From Isoetes taiwanensis (taxonomy: Eukaryota > Streptophyta > Lycopodiopsida > Isoetales > Isoetaceae): a stretch of DNA of 64,000 nucleotides. Below the pieces are notes generated by a model that was given only the letters and a program-made list of their open reading frames with translations, had not been told where the DNA came from and ran no database searches. Both the position numbers and the translations under genes were made by a program. Where the stretch lies: NCBI GenBank assembly GCA_021234155.1, contig JAJEKV010000141.1:810039-874038 (forward strand). The letters are read 5' to 3'. Positions 46,701-59,077 of the stretch are shown one piece after another (position 1 is the stretch's first letter; every line of letters begins with the position of its first letter).

Positions 46701-49700
46701 GGTCGATATGGCTTAGCAATGATTGTATTTTGCGCGTTATGATAGCACTTGTAGGCGGAGTCGTCTATGATCAGCGTGTTGTGTTTGCCATAGTCCTGGA
46801 ATTGCTCATAAACACCGGGCCCCACCTTTTCACCATTATAGGCTTCCCCTTTGTGATGGTGGATCGAGGTCCTTCACATGCTTTCGACCCTTTCGTTTCC
46901 CCAAACGAACTTGAACTTCAAAACTGAAATGCCGAGAACACCAAGAACATTGACAATATTTTTCTTTTGCCATACAAGACCATATGCCCACTTCAATCCC
47001 GTGCAGGGCACCGATCCAATAATTTCCTTAGCTCTGGGCCTCGGATACACTATTTTATGCTCTGTTTTCACTGGGATCTGCGAGGTGTTAATCTCGGGGA
47101 CGTCTTTGTCGTGGTATACTGCAGCTAATACTCCATTGACGTCAAATATTACAAGCTTGGTGGGACCAGCTGGATCCCAGTTGGAGTTTGGCTCGACCAT
47201 ATTTCGGTTCATCGGGATCCAAATGAGGATCATTAACTTTTCGTTTCTTTACGCGGTGATGAGCGGTGTCTTGCTCGGATTTTCATTCTCATTCTCCTCG
47301 CGGCGTGAACCGTTGGAATCCATTGACAATGATCCGGACTCGTTGAGCTCGAATTCCAAAATGATGACATCATCGAGAAAAGGAAGCGAGTTTTCTCGAC
47401 TTCATGAGTCGAGAATGACAAAAAAAGGTATTGAAAGGAAGCGAGTTTTCTCGACTTCATGAGTCGAAAAACCGTTAAAGCAAAGTAAACTCACCTCAAT
47501 CTCGGGTTTTCAATAATGTTTTTCGGCGGCAACGATACGGTCCAATCCTTCGACATCCTCGTCTCCTCGGGTTTGTCTCCCTCGTCCTCTCGTCGTCTTT
47601 CTTGCTTCCATTTGTCTTCCTCCCCTTGAAATGCTCATGAAGCAGATCCAAGTATGACTGAATGGTTTCAACCATGTCCTTATTTCCAACCACGGATATA
47701 GGTTTCATTCCAAACAAAGATAGCCCCCCTCGAGAGAACAGGCCATTCATGTACCACTTTCGCGCATACAATTTGATCTTCCTCGACCAAGCTGGTTATG
47801 AAGTACTTGATAACTCTTGGCGGATAGGAATTCTATGTATAGGACCGGTCGCACCATCCTTGGCGACCTTGTCCATCGATGGAACATCCTCCATAAACCT
47901 GCCCCCTTCGGGTTCCATCGCTCTTGAGAGATCATGAACTTGTCGAGATAATGATGCTCGCTAGATCACCACTTATCCGTGTCGACCGCCCGATCTTGAA
48001 ATCAAAACCAAAACTATGTTGGCAAAGCTTGGTGCCTTCGGCAAGCCAAGTCCGCACTCATGATCAAGTTAGCATATATGGAGTGCATGATCTTGTTGGT
48101 GAAGTTAATATCACCCGCCCATTGGGAGACAAAGATTGTTTGATTGCCCTAAGATGCAAAAGACAAGGAAACCGAAAGTATCCAGGTCGGTCATGTCGAA
48201 CCGTCTTGTACCAATGCTCTATGTCAGCTTTGTCATAAAAAGGGTGGGGTCTTGATCATATTGATGGCAAATAGTGCCACGGTCCAGTGCGGTTCGGACC
48301 ACCAAATCCCTTGTGTCCCAAAGTAACTAAAATGGGGGAGCTATCGTCCCGCCTTAAATGGGACCACCCCCTTGAATCCAAGCTTCCTTTTCAGAATTGC
48401 CATAGCACGTTCGCCTGGAAAGGAAGGGTTTTGACGTTACGCTTCAGCTTGGTGTTGATGTAGGGTTGACATAGGCGGTTCAATTCCTTCATGTCTTCCT
48501 CATCAAGGGCAGCCTTTTTCCTTGTAATAATCAAAATCATGGTATTCATTAGATGCAACGTTGCGAAACTCCCGTGATGCCTTCTTCTAACATATGTTGC
48601 GCTTTTTGACCGTGGCATAATCCTTTGCATCACGCAATTTAGAACTCCTGGTCTTCCCTCGGCAGGGATTGTTCCCTCAAGATTTTGCCTTGTAGGTCAA
48701 GCGTTTCTTTGTCCGTGAGGCCCCTGTATCCTCTTCATGAACTGCTTGTCAAACAACTTGGGGTCGGCCTGCTTGAAATTCTCCATTCTTTGTCCTTGAC
48801 TTGCCTCTTGTCCATTGAGCCCATATGTGGATCCATTTCTCCCAGACCTCGATTACTAAGAATGAGGTGTGTTGGTCCGAGAGAGACTCCCCGCCTTTCC
48901 TTGGTGTTCTCTTCTTCTTCTCCTCTTCTTCCTCTCCTCGTCATCTTCACTGTCCCTCCAGTAGGAACATATCGCATAGTTTCTCAAAGGTCTTCCACTT
49001 ATCCGCCGGGAAGCCCTTTTCCTTTAGGGCCGGCGAGGACAACCCAATGCTTTCCGTTGCCTAGCGTGTATGATGCCGTGGGATAAGGGCTGCATTAGGA
49101 CAATGTACCAATGTCGAGCATGAAAGTATCTACAAACACCGGGAATAAGCGGTAAAATGCCCCAGGGTTTCGACTTCGGTCGAAAGTCCTGAATGTCTAA
49201 TTTTCTTTTACTTCTCACGGGTTTTCTCGACTTCCTGGCGGTGAAAGCTTCTGCATCCTTTGATTTTCTGCATTACCGCGCTCCACGACTCGCGAGTCGA
49301 AACCCGATGATCGGCAAATGTTAGGATGGCGGGGCTTTCTCGACTCGCTTGGTCCAATTCAATGTCTAATTTTCTTTTTCTTTGGCTAAGGGTTTTCTGG
49401 ACTTCGCGATGCGAAAAATCCACATCCTTTTGATTTTACGTATTTTCAGGGCTTTTCTCGACTGTGAGTCGAAACCCCGATAATATCGGCAAATGTTAGG
49501 ATGGCGGGGCTTTCGACTTCGTCGGTCTAAACCGAGAGTTATTTTACCTTACGTGGCGGCACTTTCGGCTATTGTGTTACAGGCGTGGCTAATCTTTGGC
49601 GGTTCGGTTCTTGGCGTCTCCGGCGAAAGAACTCTGCACTCTCGCAGCATATCTATCCTTGATCGCTGCGGCACCTCCTTCTCCGTGCGCAATACTTGAG

Positions 49701-52700
49701 CGCCCTAACCGAATCTTGGCCAGTCTACAACCCGGCGGGGACGTCTTTTCCCTTGGATCTTCCTCGGACTTCCAAATTTGAACAACTCACACAATCGATC
49801 TGCTAAAGGTATGACATCCGGGGCATTGGATGCTGCAGCGGGGATGTCGCACCATCAGTTGAAATCTCCGGCATGTGTCTTTGGATTAAATTCCAATGGT
49901 TGAACAAGGCGGCATCTCCCGTGCAAACCTTCAAATTGTCTAATGTCCAGCGGCGGCTTGTGTGATATTCCCAGCGGATATCTTGAGCTAGGCGCTCCAT
50001 TTTTGTGCCCTCTCGAGAAATCCTGATCTGATCATACGGATCGAGGTTTTGGGAGTCGACCATATCTTCGTCTCCTTAGTCATCGACTCCTCCGTGTGGT
50101 GTCATCATCCCCATCTTTGTTTTTTGGTGGACTTTTTTGTGTATGAACCACAACATTCCCCCTTTGCGAGTGTTGTAGAGTCTTCAACCGGTAGAAGTGA
50201 AGCTCCCATTATTGAGCAGTTTTTCCACGACTCAAAATCTCCATACCAAGCTCCTGGATGTTAGGGTTCGGCCTCCTTCATCCCTTCGGATCCTTCCACC
50301 CAAAGGTTACGACAATTTAAAGCCCGGCCTTTTTTTAGGTGCCCTTAGCCTTGCTCATGGAAGAGTGAGAATAATTTGAAGCGCTAATTTTTGGTGCGAT
50401 AGAACTTACTCTTCTGGCGGTCCTCGACATGTAGTGTTAAATGCTTGAATCGGCCTTGAGGCGGAGAGCACAACACCGATTTTCTTGTACTTGTCTCGAG
50501 CTCTTCTTGTCCCTTTGGTGTAGAAAGCAGATCTTTCTCCTTCCCTTGTCGATACCTCGACATACCACCAGAAATCTGCTTTTGTTTCAAAGAAGCTCGT
50601 CTCCGGTCCTCCGATGGCGAAGAATGGAGTTGACCCGGTGATCACCCGGTGAGTCCAGGGTGAATCTTTGCAAGAAGAGCGGATGGATCGATTAAGGTAT
50701 TCGACAAAAGAAAAACCTCGAGCTCACAGGGTGTTTGTCTTCTTCTTCTTCTTTGCTTTGTGGCGAAGCATCCCCTCCGGCCTCGCTTCTTGGGCGGTCA
50801 TTTCTATATGCCCTCTCATCCTCTTGGACGACTACGTAAATTAAGTTTCCTCCGGCGTTGTGAGTTTTAGGACTGCATGTAAAAAGATCGGTGTTCTTTA
50901 ATTTGAAGTTAAGGACATGCAATCATTTATGAAAAAAAGCGGGCTAAAGTGCAATACGGTGCGGCTTTCGCCCAAACACTATTTAGAAATTGAATCACAT
51001 CAAGGGACTAAGTGAGTGGGCGTAGTTTATCTTCTGCGGCATTGGGGAACTTCGAGGTGGGAGGGATCATCGGCGTGGCGACTTCGAGGAATAAGCGCCC
51101 GGCAGCGGTAAAGTACGCTATGGCCCTTGCATATGTGTGTTTTTCCACGACCGTAGCGTCCTATTGCCGGCGGTTGAATTGATCGATGAGCCGCGGACTA
51201 AGGTAGGAAGCGGAGAGGCTGCGGTTTCAGGGAACTCTACTAGCGGCGCCATGGAAAGGGGATCTGGCGAGAATCGCCGATGTCTGAGTAATAGATCACG
51301 AATACACTCTTGAAAGCCAAACCGAAGAAGCAAAGACTGCGGGTGAGGGCTGCGGGATCCGTGATCTGATGGCCCAAGGAATTACTGCGTGAAGAGGTGA
51401 GTTTCAGAGATGCCTATGTTATTTACGCTTGTAGAACATGCATTATGTGTTTAAATAATGGAGCTGGCTGATAAGCTCGGCCGGATTGATGTTTCCTTGT
51501 CCGGCATTTCGACTTGAGATGATTTACTCTCTAGGTTGAGATGCTGTGAAAAAACATTGGATCGGTAAAACGATTCCGTTTTAGGTCTATTTTTCCATGG
51601 GCTGTTTACTTGGAATGTTGTACATAGATCAGGGCTAGGACTAAGGCCGGGAGATGCGGTTCAAATGCATCCTCTTGTAGTTAGTCGGGAGGGGCCTCCA
51701 CCTGTCCAACCACTCCTCTTACAATATTAGGAAGATGGTTCGAAGGAAGTGGCTTTCGAGCAGGCTAGAGGCACTTGGGACTAAAAACAGGGAGAATGAA
51801 AGTCTTATGCCTTGTAGAGAATGCAAGCCTTGGCTTCCTACGTGGTTTCCACGTGGTTAGTTGTAGAGGCCTCCACCCGGTCAAGCCCCTCCCCTTAGCA
51901 CTATTAAGCGAAGATGGTTGAAGTTCTGGCTGAGGAGGCCACCGCTACTGCATCTGAGGTGATTGGCTGGCTAAAGGGATTCTCGACTTGCGGTGAGAAT
52001 GCTTGGCTTCTGTCTACATTCTCGACTGTAAAGTCGAGAATGCCTTAACCATCGAGAACTCCGGTTAGTACACATGGAGTGCGGTTGGGTAAAAGGCATT
52101 CGACTTCAGCGAGCGAATACATACAGCAAGCTGCATGGAGATATGCGATGCGACCACCTGCAGGAGAATTGGGTTGCTAAGAGTTGGCACAGGCGGTAAA
52201 AACACTTCCCTTAGCAATGAGGAGAGATAGAGGTGTTTGGGCGTGCAATATACTCTAGAATACACTTGAGCACATTTCTCATTCCACCCCAGTGGCAGCC
52301 AACTGCTCTTGTAGTTGGTCGCCGGCCTCCCTGTCAGAAACCCATCCCCTTAGTATTAGAAGATGGTTGAAGGAGGCGGTCTTTGATTGGAGTAGAGGCC
52401 CTTCGCGACCACCTGCAGTGGGTGCTAAGAGTTGGCCTGCTGAGGCGGTCAAACCACTTCCCTTACATGGTAATGGGAAGATAGAAGAGAGAGTGGTTCG
52501 AGGTGTCTGTGATTTCATGCACTAGAGCCTGGTTTTCTAGGCTCACAGTGCGACCTCAGGTGGTTGGTCGTAGGGGCCCTCTCCCACCCGGTCGGGCGGT
52601 CATATTCTTAGCAATATTCGATGAGCATGGTTCGAGAAGGAGAGTGGCTCCGGGCGGGTGGAAGCACCTGCGGCGCACAAAAAACCATTGGCGAGGGTAT

Positions 52701-55700
52701 CACATTCTCGACTCCGCAGTCCGAAGAGCTCTGGCGAGGTTCTAAAGAATGTGAAGACATTGGGTGGCTGTGCAATCCCTCCTCGTGAGTCGAGAATCCT
52801 CAACACTGCCCAGCGGTCCGAGTGTACACTCCCTCTTCTCGCCTCGCCCGGTCGAAGTTCTCGACTCGCCCGTGAGAAGAAACTGTACTTCCTTGGCAAA
52901 GGCAGTATATTCTCAACTCGCCACTCCCTCTGCATGTCTCTAGGTGGATTTCTTTGTGAGTTAGAAATGGAGATTACGTGAAGCAATTCTATTCTGAATT
53001 CTTCTGGGGGAAAAGACATTCTAGTTATTTTCTGTTAATGCTCTGCAATATCTTACTTCCTAACACACTGGTCTCACGATGATTTCTCTCTGGGTTGCTT
53101 GCTACTATAACCACTATTCTCACTTGTGCATGTACAATGTATTCAATTCAACCACAAGCAAGAAAAAAGATAACAAAAACAGAAAACAATACAAAGATAT
53201 TAAGATTAATGAGAAAAGAGAAAAAGTGGAGAACAGTCTGAGGAGAAAAGTGGAGAAACGATCTGGAAAAAATGAGATTAAAAAGGGTATGATATTACAA
53301 AACATACACGGAAGATTTCTGGATGAGGAGGAGGCTTAGACCCGATTCCATGTGGGTATAGTCGTTGACAAAGCGTGAATAAGGATTTGTCGGGCCAGAA
53401 ATTGTATCGGGGATTAATAAGAGCCTCTAACAACAGAATATAAGAAAAATGCACTAAAAGACTTCCAGAAAACTAAAAGCGGCACAAAAAGGGCCTCACT
53501 TTCTTCTCGGTGCAGAACGCTCAGTTTTAATGAACTTCTTGGCGAGAACTTTGGTATTGGAAGCGTCTGATCGATCGACCAAGCTTCTTTGTCATAAGAT
53601 GGCCCGGCTGGAATCGCTCGGTTTGATCGATCGCTGATCGGTCAAGAGAGCCCTAAGGAACGAGGGGCTCGAAGAGTGATCCGGAAAACGAGGGGAGGAA
53701 GAATGGTGGGGGGAGGGAAGAGGGTGCGATTAATTACGGCTGCACCCTCGAACCTCGTAAAAAGTGCAATAATATACTTCATCCGCGTGTGGGCCATGCC
53801 CTCCATGGCGTGGCGGTCATTCTTGACGTGGCCACGGTTTCACCTACGAAGAAGCGCCACGTAGCCATGCCAAGATATGAAAGGGTTGGTTATATGTTTA
53901 TATATGTTGTCTTATGTATTTAATAAGGTTTCAATGGTTGAATAGTATCAATGGTATATATGGTTACAATGTTCACATATGGTTTAGAATGAGTGTGGTT
54001 GTATGCTTTAATATGGTTATATGATTTTAGTTAATATGGTTGTATGATTTAATATGGTTATATTTAATATGTTTGTATGGTTTTATATGGTTCATATGGT
54101 CATATTTGTGGTGTTTGGGGCTATATGGTTTTAATGTGAGCTTTTTCATTCGGGGAGCATGTGAGATGAGTAAAATGGAGCCGGGGAAGTCCAAAGGAGG
54201 CCATTGCCCTAGGCTCCAATGGAGGAGGATGGGTTGCCTTTTGTTGCACCCTTGCAACCCGGATGGTATTCTTTGAGGGGCATAATAACTGCAGTTGATC
54301 CATTTGATAGTGTGAATGATGAGAGGTGGGAGATGAACATCTTGGAGTTGGCATTGTGAAGCTTCTTATCGAAGTTGATACTATCATGTCCCGGGGAAGC
54401 TCTAGTGATTGCATTGTGTGCTTTCGGGGCTGCTGGAGTCCCAAGCTCGGTTGAGATGGCCAATTAGATTTATTACACACAAGAATGGTGATACTCTAGA
54501 ATGCCCTCTTGAACTACACACCCCAAGGCCCACCCAAGGCCATGTGGAAGATTTGGTGGTCGATGAGCATCCTTTGATCACAAGGAAGAGACGCTTATGT
54601 CTTTCATAAAAGGCAGCCAAAAGGTGCCCAAGAGGCCTAGAAGTGACAAATATTTAGAAAGGATGGAAAGTATGGCACCAACCAAAAGAAAACACGGAGG
54701 CAATTAGGGGACAAGAGTGTTGCAACCTAGATTGCCTGATGCATTACAATGTGGATGACCTCGTGCTGAGATAAGGTCCCAATACATTGGACGACTTCAA
54801 AAAGATAGGATTAATTTCATTTTACTCCTTGTGTAGGAATTCCAGCTATGATGAAAACACGGGGCGGTACGCTATATCAATTGGGGAATGAAGGTATGTA
54901 TGAGAGCATTGAGATGGATTCTTGGGGTGAGCAAGTCTTCATTTCTGAATCTTGGGAGCGGGTTAGAAAAGGGCACACTTTGTTCCAACATGGTAATGCA
55001 CTCACTTTGAAACCTAGAGCAAATACTCTAAAGGCCATTGCAGGTCTTGAGAGCTTTGTGAGATACATGTCTCAATCTATGCCCCACAAGTCGAAGGTGA
55101 GCGAGCACGGTGTCGCGAGTGGTGCAAGTGTTGCCACAACACTATATCCAAAGGAGTGCCTTAAGGAGGTCAACTCCATCCTAGAAACCTCTTGGAGGTA
55201 GGCCTCTTTCTCAATCACATTTCAGCAAGTTATGGAGCACTCACTTCTCGGGCGTGAGTGTCCTACAACACATGCCATTCTCAAAGTGCAACACTTGCAT
55301 TCAACTCAAGGATACACTTGCATCAAGCGCAATAGAAAAGAAAGAATGGCAATTAGGGAGCAATTTGCGGATCACCAAAGGGACCAAATATCATGTAGAG
55401 CGATTTGTATTGGCGGTGGAGAACATTTTAGAGATGCAGGGACAAATTTTTGTGTATAATTCATGATAAGATGGACCAACACAAGACTTTCTTGCCAAAG
55501 CTAGATCCTTTACCCAAAGCGTTGTCAAAAGCGGCTTTTTAGATAAAGTAAGTCGGCGGTGTATTAACACATGGTCATGGAGCTGGAACATATCGGTCAT
55601 TTTGTGCTTGATGCGTGGAGAGATGATCCAAACTTCCATGTGAGCTCTATTTTCAAGTGCTTGAGAACACTAGAAAAGGATCGATAGAAGGGAGGAGGTA

Positions 55701-58700
55701 TTCCCCTTGACACCCATTTTGAGGCTTTGATGGATGATCAACCGCTTTGTTACCAAAGGCGGATAAAAAAGCTCACATCCAAGGTGCCTAGTGAATCAAG
55801 GAGGACTTGGGATGATTTCCCTTACTAGAGAAATCAGCACTGAGGAGCTATGTGTTGATTGGACAAGCTGTTGGAAAACAAAACAAGAATAGATGGATGT
55901 TTGGGGCAATGTCATACTTGGCGGCGGTGGGAGTATTCAAAGTTGTGAAAGTGGGATTCATGATGGTTGGGCATACGCATGATGATATTGATGGATTCTT
56001 TGGAACTTTCTCCACCAAGCTCAAGAGAGAAAACGTGACCACTCTCCACGAACTAATGGATGTGTTTGAGAGCTGCATTGACCCCAACCCAATGGCTTTC
56101 TTGATGGATGAGGTTGCGGTTGGAAATCATTTGTAGAAGGATACTTGCTAGATGGCAAGGACCGGTTAACCAGGACACACAAAGCCACTTCAATTCAAGT
56201 TTTGGGTTAGGGATGGAATACCAATCATGCAATATAAGTGGAACCGGGTGACAAGTTGTGGATGCACGTACAAGGTATCGAGTTGTGGCAAAGGGGGGTC
56301 TTTGTTGGTGAAGTTCTCATTCCTAAAGGGCAGCCAAAACCACTACCTCCCTTCAAGGCAGTCAAAGACTCTAGCCAAGCGGTGAAGGGCATCAAGGATT
56401 ACATAACGCCTTTGGGATGATGTTGAAATGGAAAGCACACCTCCACTCTTAAGAAAAATCAAATGGACTCCCCTAATCAAGTCTTGGGAGAAAGTTGTAA
56501 CATGCTTAGAAACCCGAGCGACCATGTGGGAGGGAGGGAGCTAAGAGGCGGGTTCTTGCCGAGTCAAGATGGGAGGGTTCTCAAGGTGCAAGCACGTCTA
56601 AGAATGCTCACTTGGGTCCCAAGTGGTTTGTGGGAAGTAAGGCCTCAAAGCGAAGTGGTTTGATCTTCACGAGTGGGATCCCTTTGAGGACATCAAGGAA
56701 GGATACTTTGTGCTAGTAAGGCGATGATGAGGGGGCTTGTCCAATATGGTTAGGGTGGCACTCTCGATGTGACCACCACTATGCACGATGGGAGAGGAGT
56801 TGCGTCACGGATTCCAAATTCAATATTGGGAGCCCATTGGGAGGCACAAGAAGGGCAACTTGAAGGAGCAATACAGCGGCTGGCGGGAGAAGAAGTGGAG
56901 GCCAAATTATCTTGACCCTCAAAGGAGGGAATTGGTGGAGTGTGTGGTATGGTCATATCCAAGTTCTCACATTGCAAAAGACAACACACACAAGATCCCA
57001 AGAAAGGAGATGGACAAGGCCATGAGCAACCTCCATGCTATATCATTGTATGAGGGTGCATAATATTGAGAAGTTTGAAAACTTTCTCAACTAGTGGTTT
57101 GTAAAATTTATGAGGAAAACAAGTAACCCAATTCTATGTGTGTCATGTGTAATTCTATTCAAGCAATCAATTCAGAAATTTCTTTTATGGTGTGTGAGTC
57201 CCATTTTCAGTCCGAGTCCCAAAATTCAAGATTTGTCCCACTTTAATTAAATACGACTTTATTCAATTAAACATACTTAGATCATGCTTATGTTCATGCC
57301 TGATCCTTTCAAATACCCCGAACATTCCTTTGTAGGATTATGACGTTAACACTTCGGAATTAAGTTAAAAATTATTCAAGCATACTTTGCATTCTAAACT
57401 TTGAAAGGTCTCTGATGCTTTTCTGGAATATCTTTAATGTTCTATAGGTTTATTTCTTTATAGATCTATAACCAGTCTTATTTATTTGGTCCCTAAGGTC
57501 CCCCTATTGATTAGGGACTGATAAGTCCTGATAAACCATTTGGTTTATTAGGATGGTCTGGTTCATTCTGGGAATGGATTAGGCTTGGGTATATATTCTT
57601 TGATTTCAGGACATTGGTTTTACCAATGTGGACCTTAGGGACTGCTTTGATTTCTTATGCCTTCACTTGGTTTTATATTCTACTTGTTCTGACCTTTCTT
57701 ACATTTTAGGAAGGTGCACAGACCACTAGTGAGGATCTTATTGAGATCCCAAGAGCTGATTATGATCAAGCTGCCTTGAAAGGTGCTCCCACTTGGATGG
57801 AGGATCTTATTCAGTTAGGATATGCCAAGACACATATTTGGCCTCCCAATAAGGCTGTTCAATTGATGATGGGCTGTATTATGAATGCTGACGTCCATAA
57901 ATACTTTATGAAGAAAGAGGCAGGTTTGGAAGAGTTCGATACTTCTGCTATCACTTTTTTGGGAATAAACAATATGTTTGATTTAGTCTCACGTATTAAC
58001 AAGGCTGATAAAGACCTTGTAGCATGCATGACTATGATTGATGAAGTATATGCCATTCTTCCAATATCACACTTTGATGCTGAAAACAATGAAGTTAAGG
58101 ATGTTCTTACCTTTATCAAAGGGGTCTCTGCCTTGCAGACGGCTAATGGAATAGATGTCATGTACCCTCCTATCAAGAAATACAAAAAGGAACCAGCACC
58201 TAAGAAAAAGGAGGTTCAACCCATGAGTATGACCAATTGTCTCTTTGACTGCAGCAAGCTTTCTGAAAAAGAACAAAGAGAATTTCTGGATCCTAGTCCT
58301 ATTAATGAAGTTGAAGCGGATGCGCAGGTTGTCAGCAATGAATTGGACAACTATGATTTGAAGAAATTGACTCTATATAATTGCTACCATTTTCCTATTC
58401 TCTCTACCAGATTAGCAGAATTGCAAGGTGTTAAGTGTCAGCAGAAATTCTGGGAAACTCAAAACCTTGGGGTCTTGGCACCAGTTAGTGTGGAGATGCT
58501 TAGAATGATATGCAATATTTCTGACGATGAAGTTGAGCAGTCCCTTATGAATGCCGACAACTTTGTTAAAACAATTGATAGAATCGATCTGAATGTTCCC
58601 TTCAACACGCAATTTTTTGGTAAGAAATGTGACAAAGATACAGGCATTTTTGTCAGGCAGAAGGGCCATATGGCCAAACTTGATGAAGGACGACATGACT

Positions 58701-59077
58701 TATATTTGAGAAAAATTTGGAGGACTTATTGTCCATTCCTCAAGTGTGGCTGTGAACGTGGCAATAAAAATGATCCTAATGCGTGCAAGGACCATATCAC
58801 ATGGTTCGACCATGCTGTCTGGCGCATCTTAAACAGTACAGAGATTTTGTGGCCTAATAAGTCCTGCACCTATATGTTTCTCAAATTCCATAACATCATG
58901 AACTCTGAAGGCATGAGAGCTGGTGCTGTGGCATATATTGGATATCTAAAACTCAGAAAGATTATGATTAACATGACCACCAGGTTTGCCGAAGACAAAT
59001 TTGCCAACTTAAAACAGGAGTTTGGTAACACTATTGCTGCTGGAATTCTGGAAAAAACAATAAAATCTAAGAAATAA
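43724..59077 (+). CDS. Unknown 581-aa protein, intron holds 12-kb transposon
   Basis: Exon 1, 43724-44101 (126 codons, MGKTEGATNKGATRAKLLDL...), ends at CAG|GT. Exon 2, 57710-59077 (455 codons plus stop), starts after TTACATTTTAG with EGAQTTSEDLIEIPRADYDQ. Both are phase 0. Exon 2 is the longest clean frame in the window. It contains a Lys/Pro stretch (KKYKKEPAPKKKEVQ) near its residue 145, then a possible metal-binding cluster YCPFLKCGCERGN...ACKDHITWFDH. It has no transmembrane segment or signal peptide, and I recognise no family. The 13.6-kb intron contains the whole 45273-57259 element; without it the intron would be about 1.6 kb. That both exons belong to one gene is inferred from matching phase, strand and composition. 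Exon 2 could be a gene of its own. Confidence 0.5.
44102..45272. other. Intron sequence left of the inserted element
   Basis: AT-rich, no exon recognised. Ends in TATT, the proposed target duplication of the inserted element. Confidence 0.5.
45273..45297. repeat. Left 25-bp TIR of element 2
   Basis: Exact inverted match to 57235-57259; flanked by TATT. Confidence 0.85.
45500..46090 (-). pseudogene. Unknown gene 3' end inside element 2
   Basis: The minus strand has coding-like pieces in different frames: LWDKVAANSRLLATPRE (about 45.87-45.95 kb), then RRHEEAPQVNPLRWTTYQDD and VTKKTAMVSASDV (45.55-45.66 kb). AATAAA-like words follow near 45520. This looks like the damaged 3' end of a captured gene. 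No family recognised. Confidence 0.3.
46517..47233 (-). pseudogene. Captured FCP1/NIF-like phosphatase gene fragment
   Basis: Two frames (47233-46874 and 46825-46517) together follow the FCP1/SCP-type HAD phosphatase fold. Motif 1 is KLVIFDVNGVL: the nucleophile Asp31 is present and the second Asp is Asn, as in the plant 'DLNGLL' subgroup. Next come VYPRPRAKEI, a broken GIWS-type segment near 47000 (readable only with a one-base shift), LGISVLKFKFVWG, and finally FQDYGKHNTLIIDDSAYKCY with the conserved acidic pair. These enzymes remove phosphate from Ser in RNA polymerase II tails or similar substrates. The copy is frameshifted and lies inside a transposon, so it is a captured, non-functional duplicate of a host gene. 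Confidence 0.78.
47234..54840. other. Interior of element 2: GC-rich, motif-studded, gene scraps
   Basis: No intact gene. Coding-like scraps on the minus strand include WYMNGLFSRGGLSLFGMKP (about 47.7 kb) and ALDEEDMKELNRLCQPYINT (about 48.5 kb). The palindromic word TTCTCGACT..AGTCGAGAA and halves of it recur at about 47.40, 47.45, 49.22, 49.28, 49.34, 49.45, 51.98, 52.02, 52.70, 52.79 and 52.86 kb. 53.9-54.1 kb is an AT-rich ATATGGTT-type simple repeat. Overlapping frames on both strands here reflect high GC rather than genes. Confidence 0.55.
54848..57061 (+). pseudogene. DUF7869-like gene, candidate transposase of element 2
   Basis: Broken over at least four frames. In order it shows: a short acidic opening; a CxxC segment, KCNTCIQLKD, followed by a charged helix region (about 55.27-55.46 kb); the family's MDQHKTFLPKL block (about 55.47 kb; relatives read DGMDQ.KT.LP); then at 55852-56136 GQAVGKQNKNRW and VGFMMVGHTHDDIDGFFGTF. 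The usual Asp before NKN is lost. The rest, to 57061, has WREKKWRPNYLDPQRRELVE. The spaced acidic residues (DGMDQ, DN..NKN, HTHDDID) are compatible with an RNase H-like transposase, but that is inference. Its place beside the TIR supports a transposition role. Confidence 0.65.
57235..57259. repeat. Right 25-bp TIR of element 2
   Basis: Exact reverse complement of 45273-45297. Inside it GGGACTC words recur (on the opposite strand) over the preceding 50 bp, perhaps subterminal binding repeats. Confidence 0.85.
57260..57709. other. Intron sequence right of the inserted element
   Basis: AT-rich, ending in the polypyrimidine-AG acceptor of exon 2 of the 581-aa gene. Confidence 0.5.

Larger units (their letters stand above)
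45273..57259 (+). mobile_element. 12-kb TIR transposon with DUF7869-like gene
   Basis: Bounded by perfect 25-bp inverted repeats: 45273-45297, beginning AAGTCGTATTTAATTAAAG, and its reverse complement 57235-57259. TATT lies outside both ends (45269-45272, 57260-57263), a likely 4-bp target duplication. The interior is markedly richer in GC and CpG than the flanks. It contains a decayed DUF7869-like gene ending about 200 bp from the right TIR, an FCP1-like phosphatase copy, other gene scraps, and many copies of TTCTCGACT...AGTCGAGAA. The superfamily is not one I can name: the TIR does not match CACTA, PIF, hAT or Mutator ends. Strand is that of the DUF7869-like gene. Confidence 0.75.

Noticed and set aside
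48685-53019. Many overlapping frames of 60-140 codons on both strands
   Set aside because: The region is GC-rich, which lengthens chance frames; none shows a family signature.
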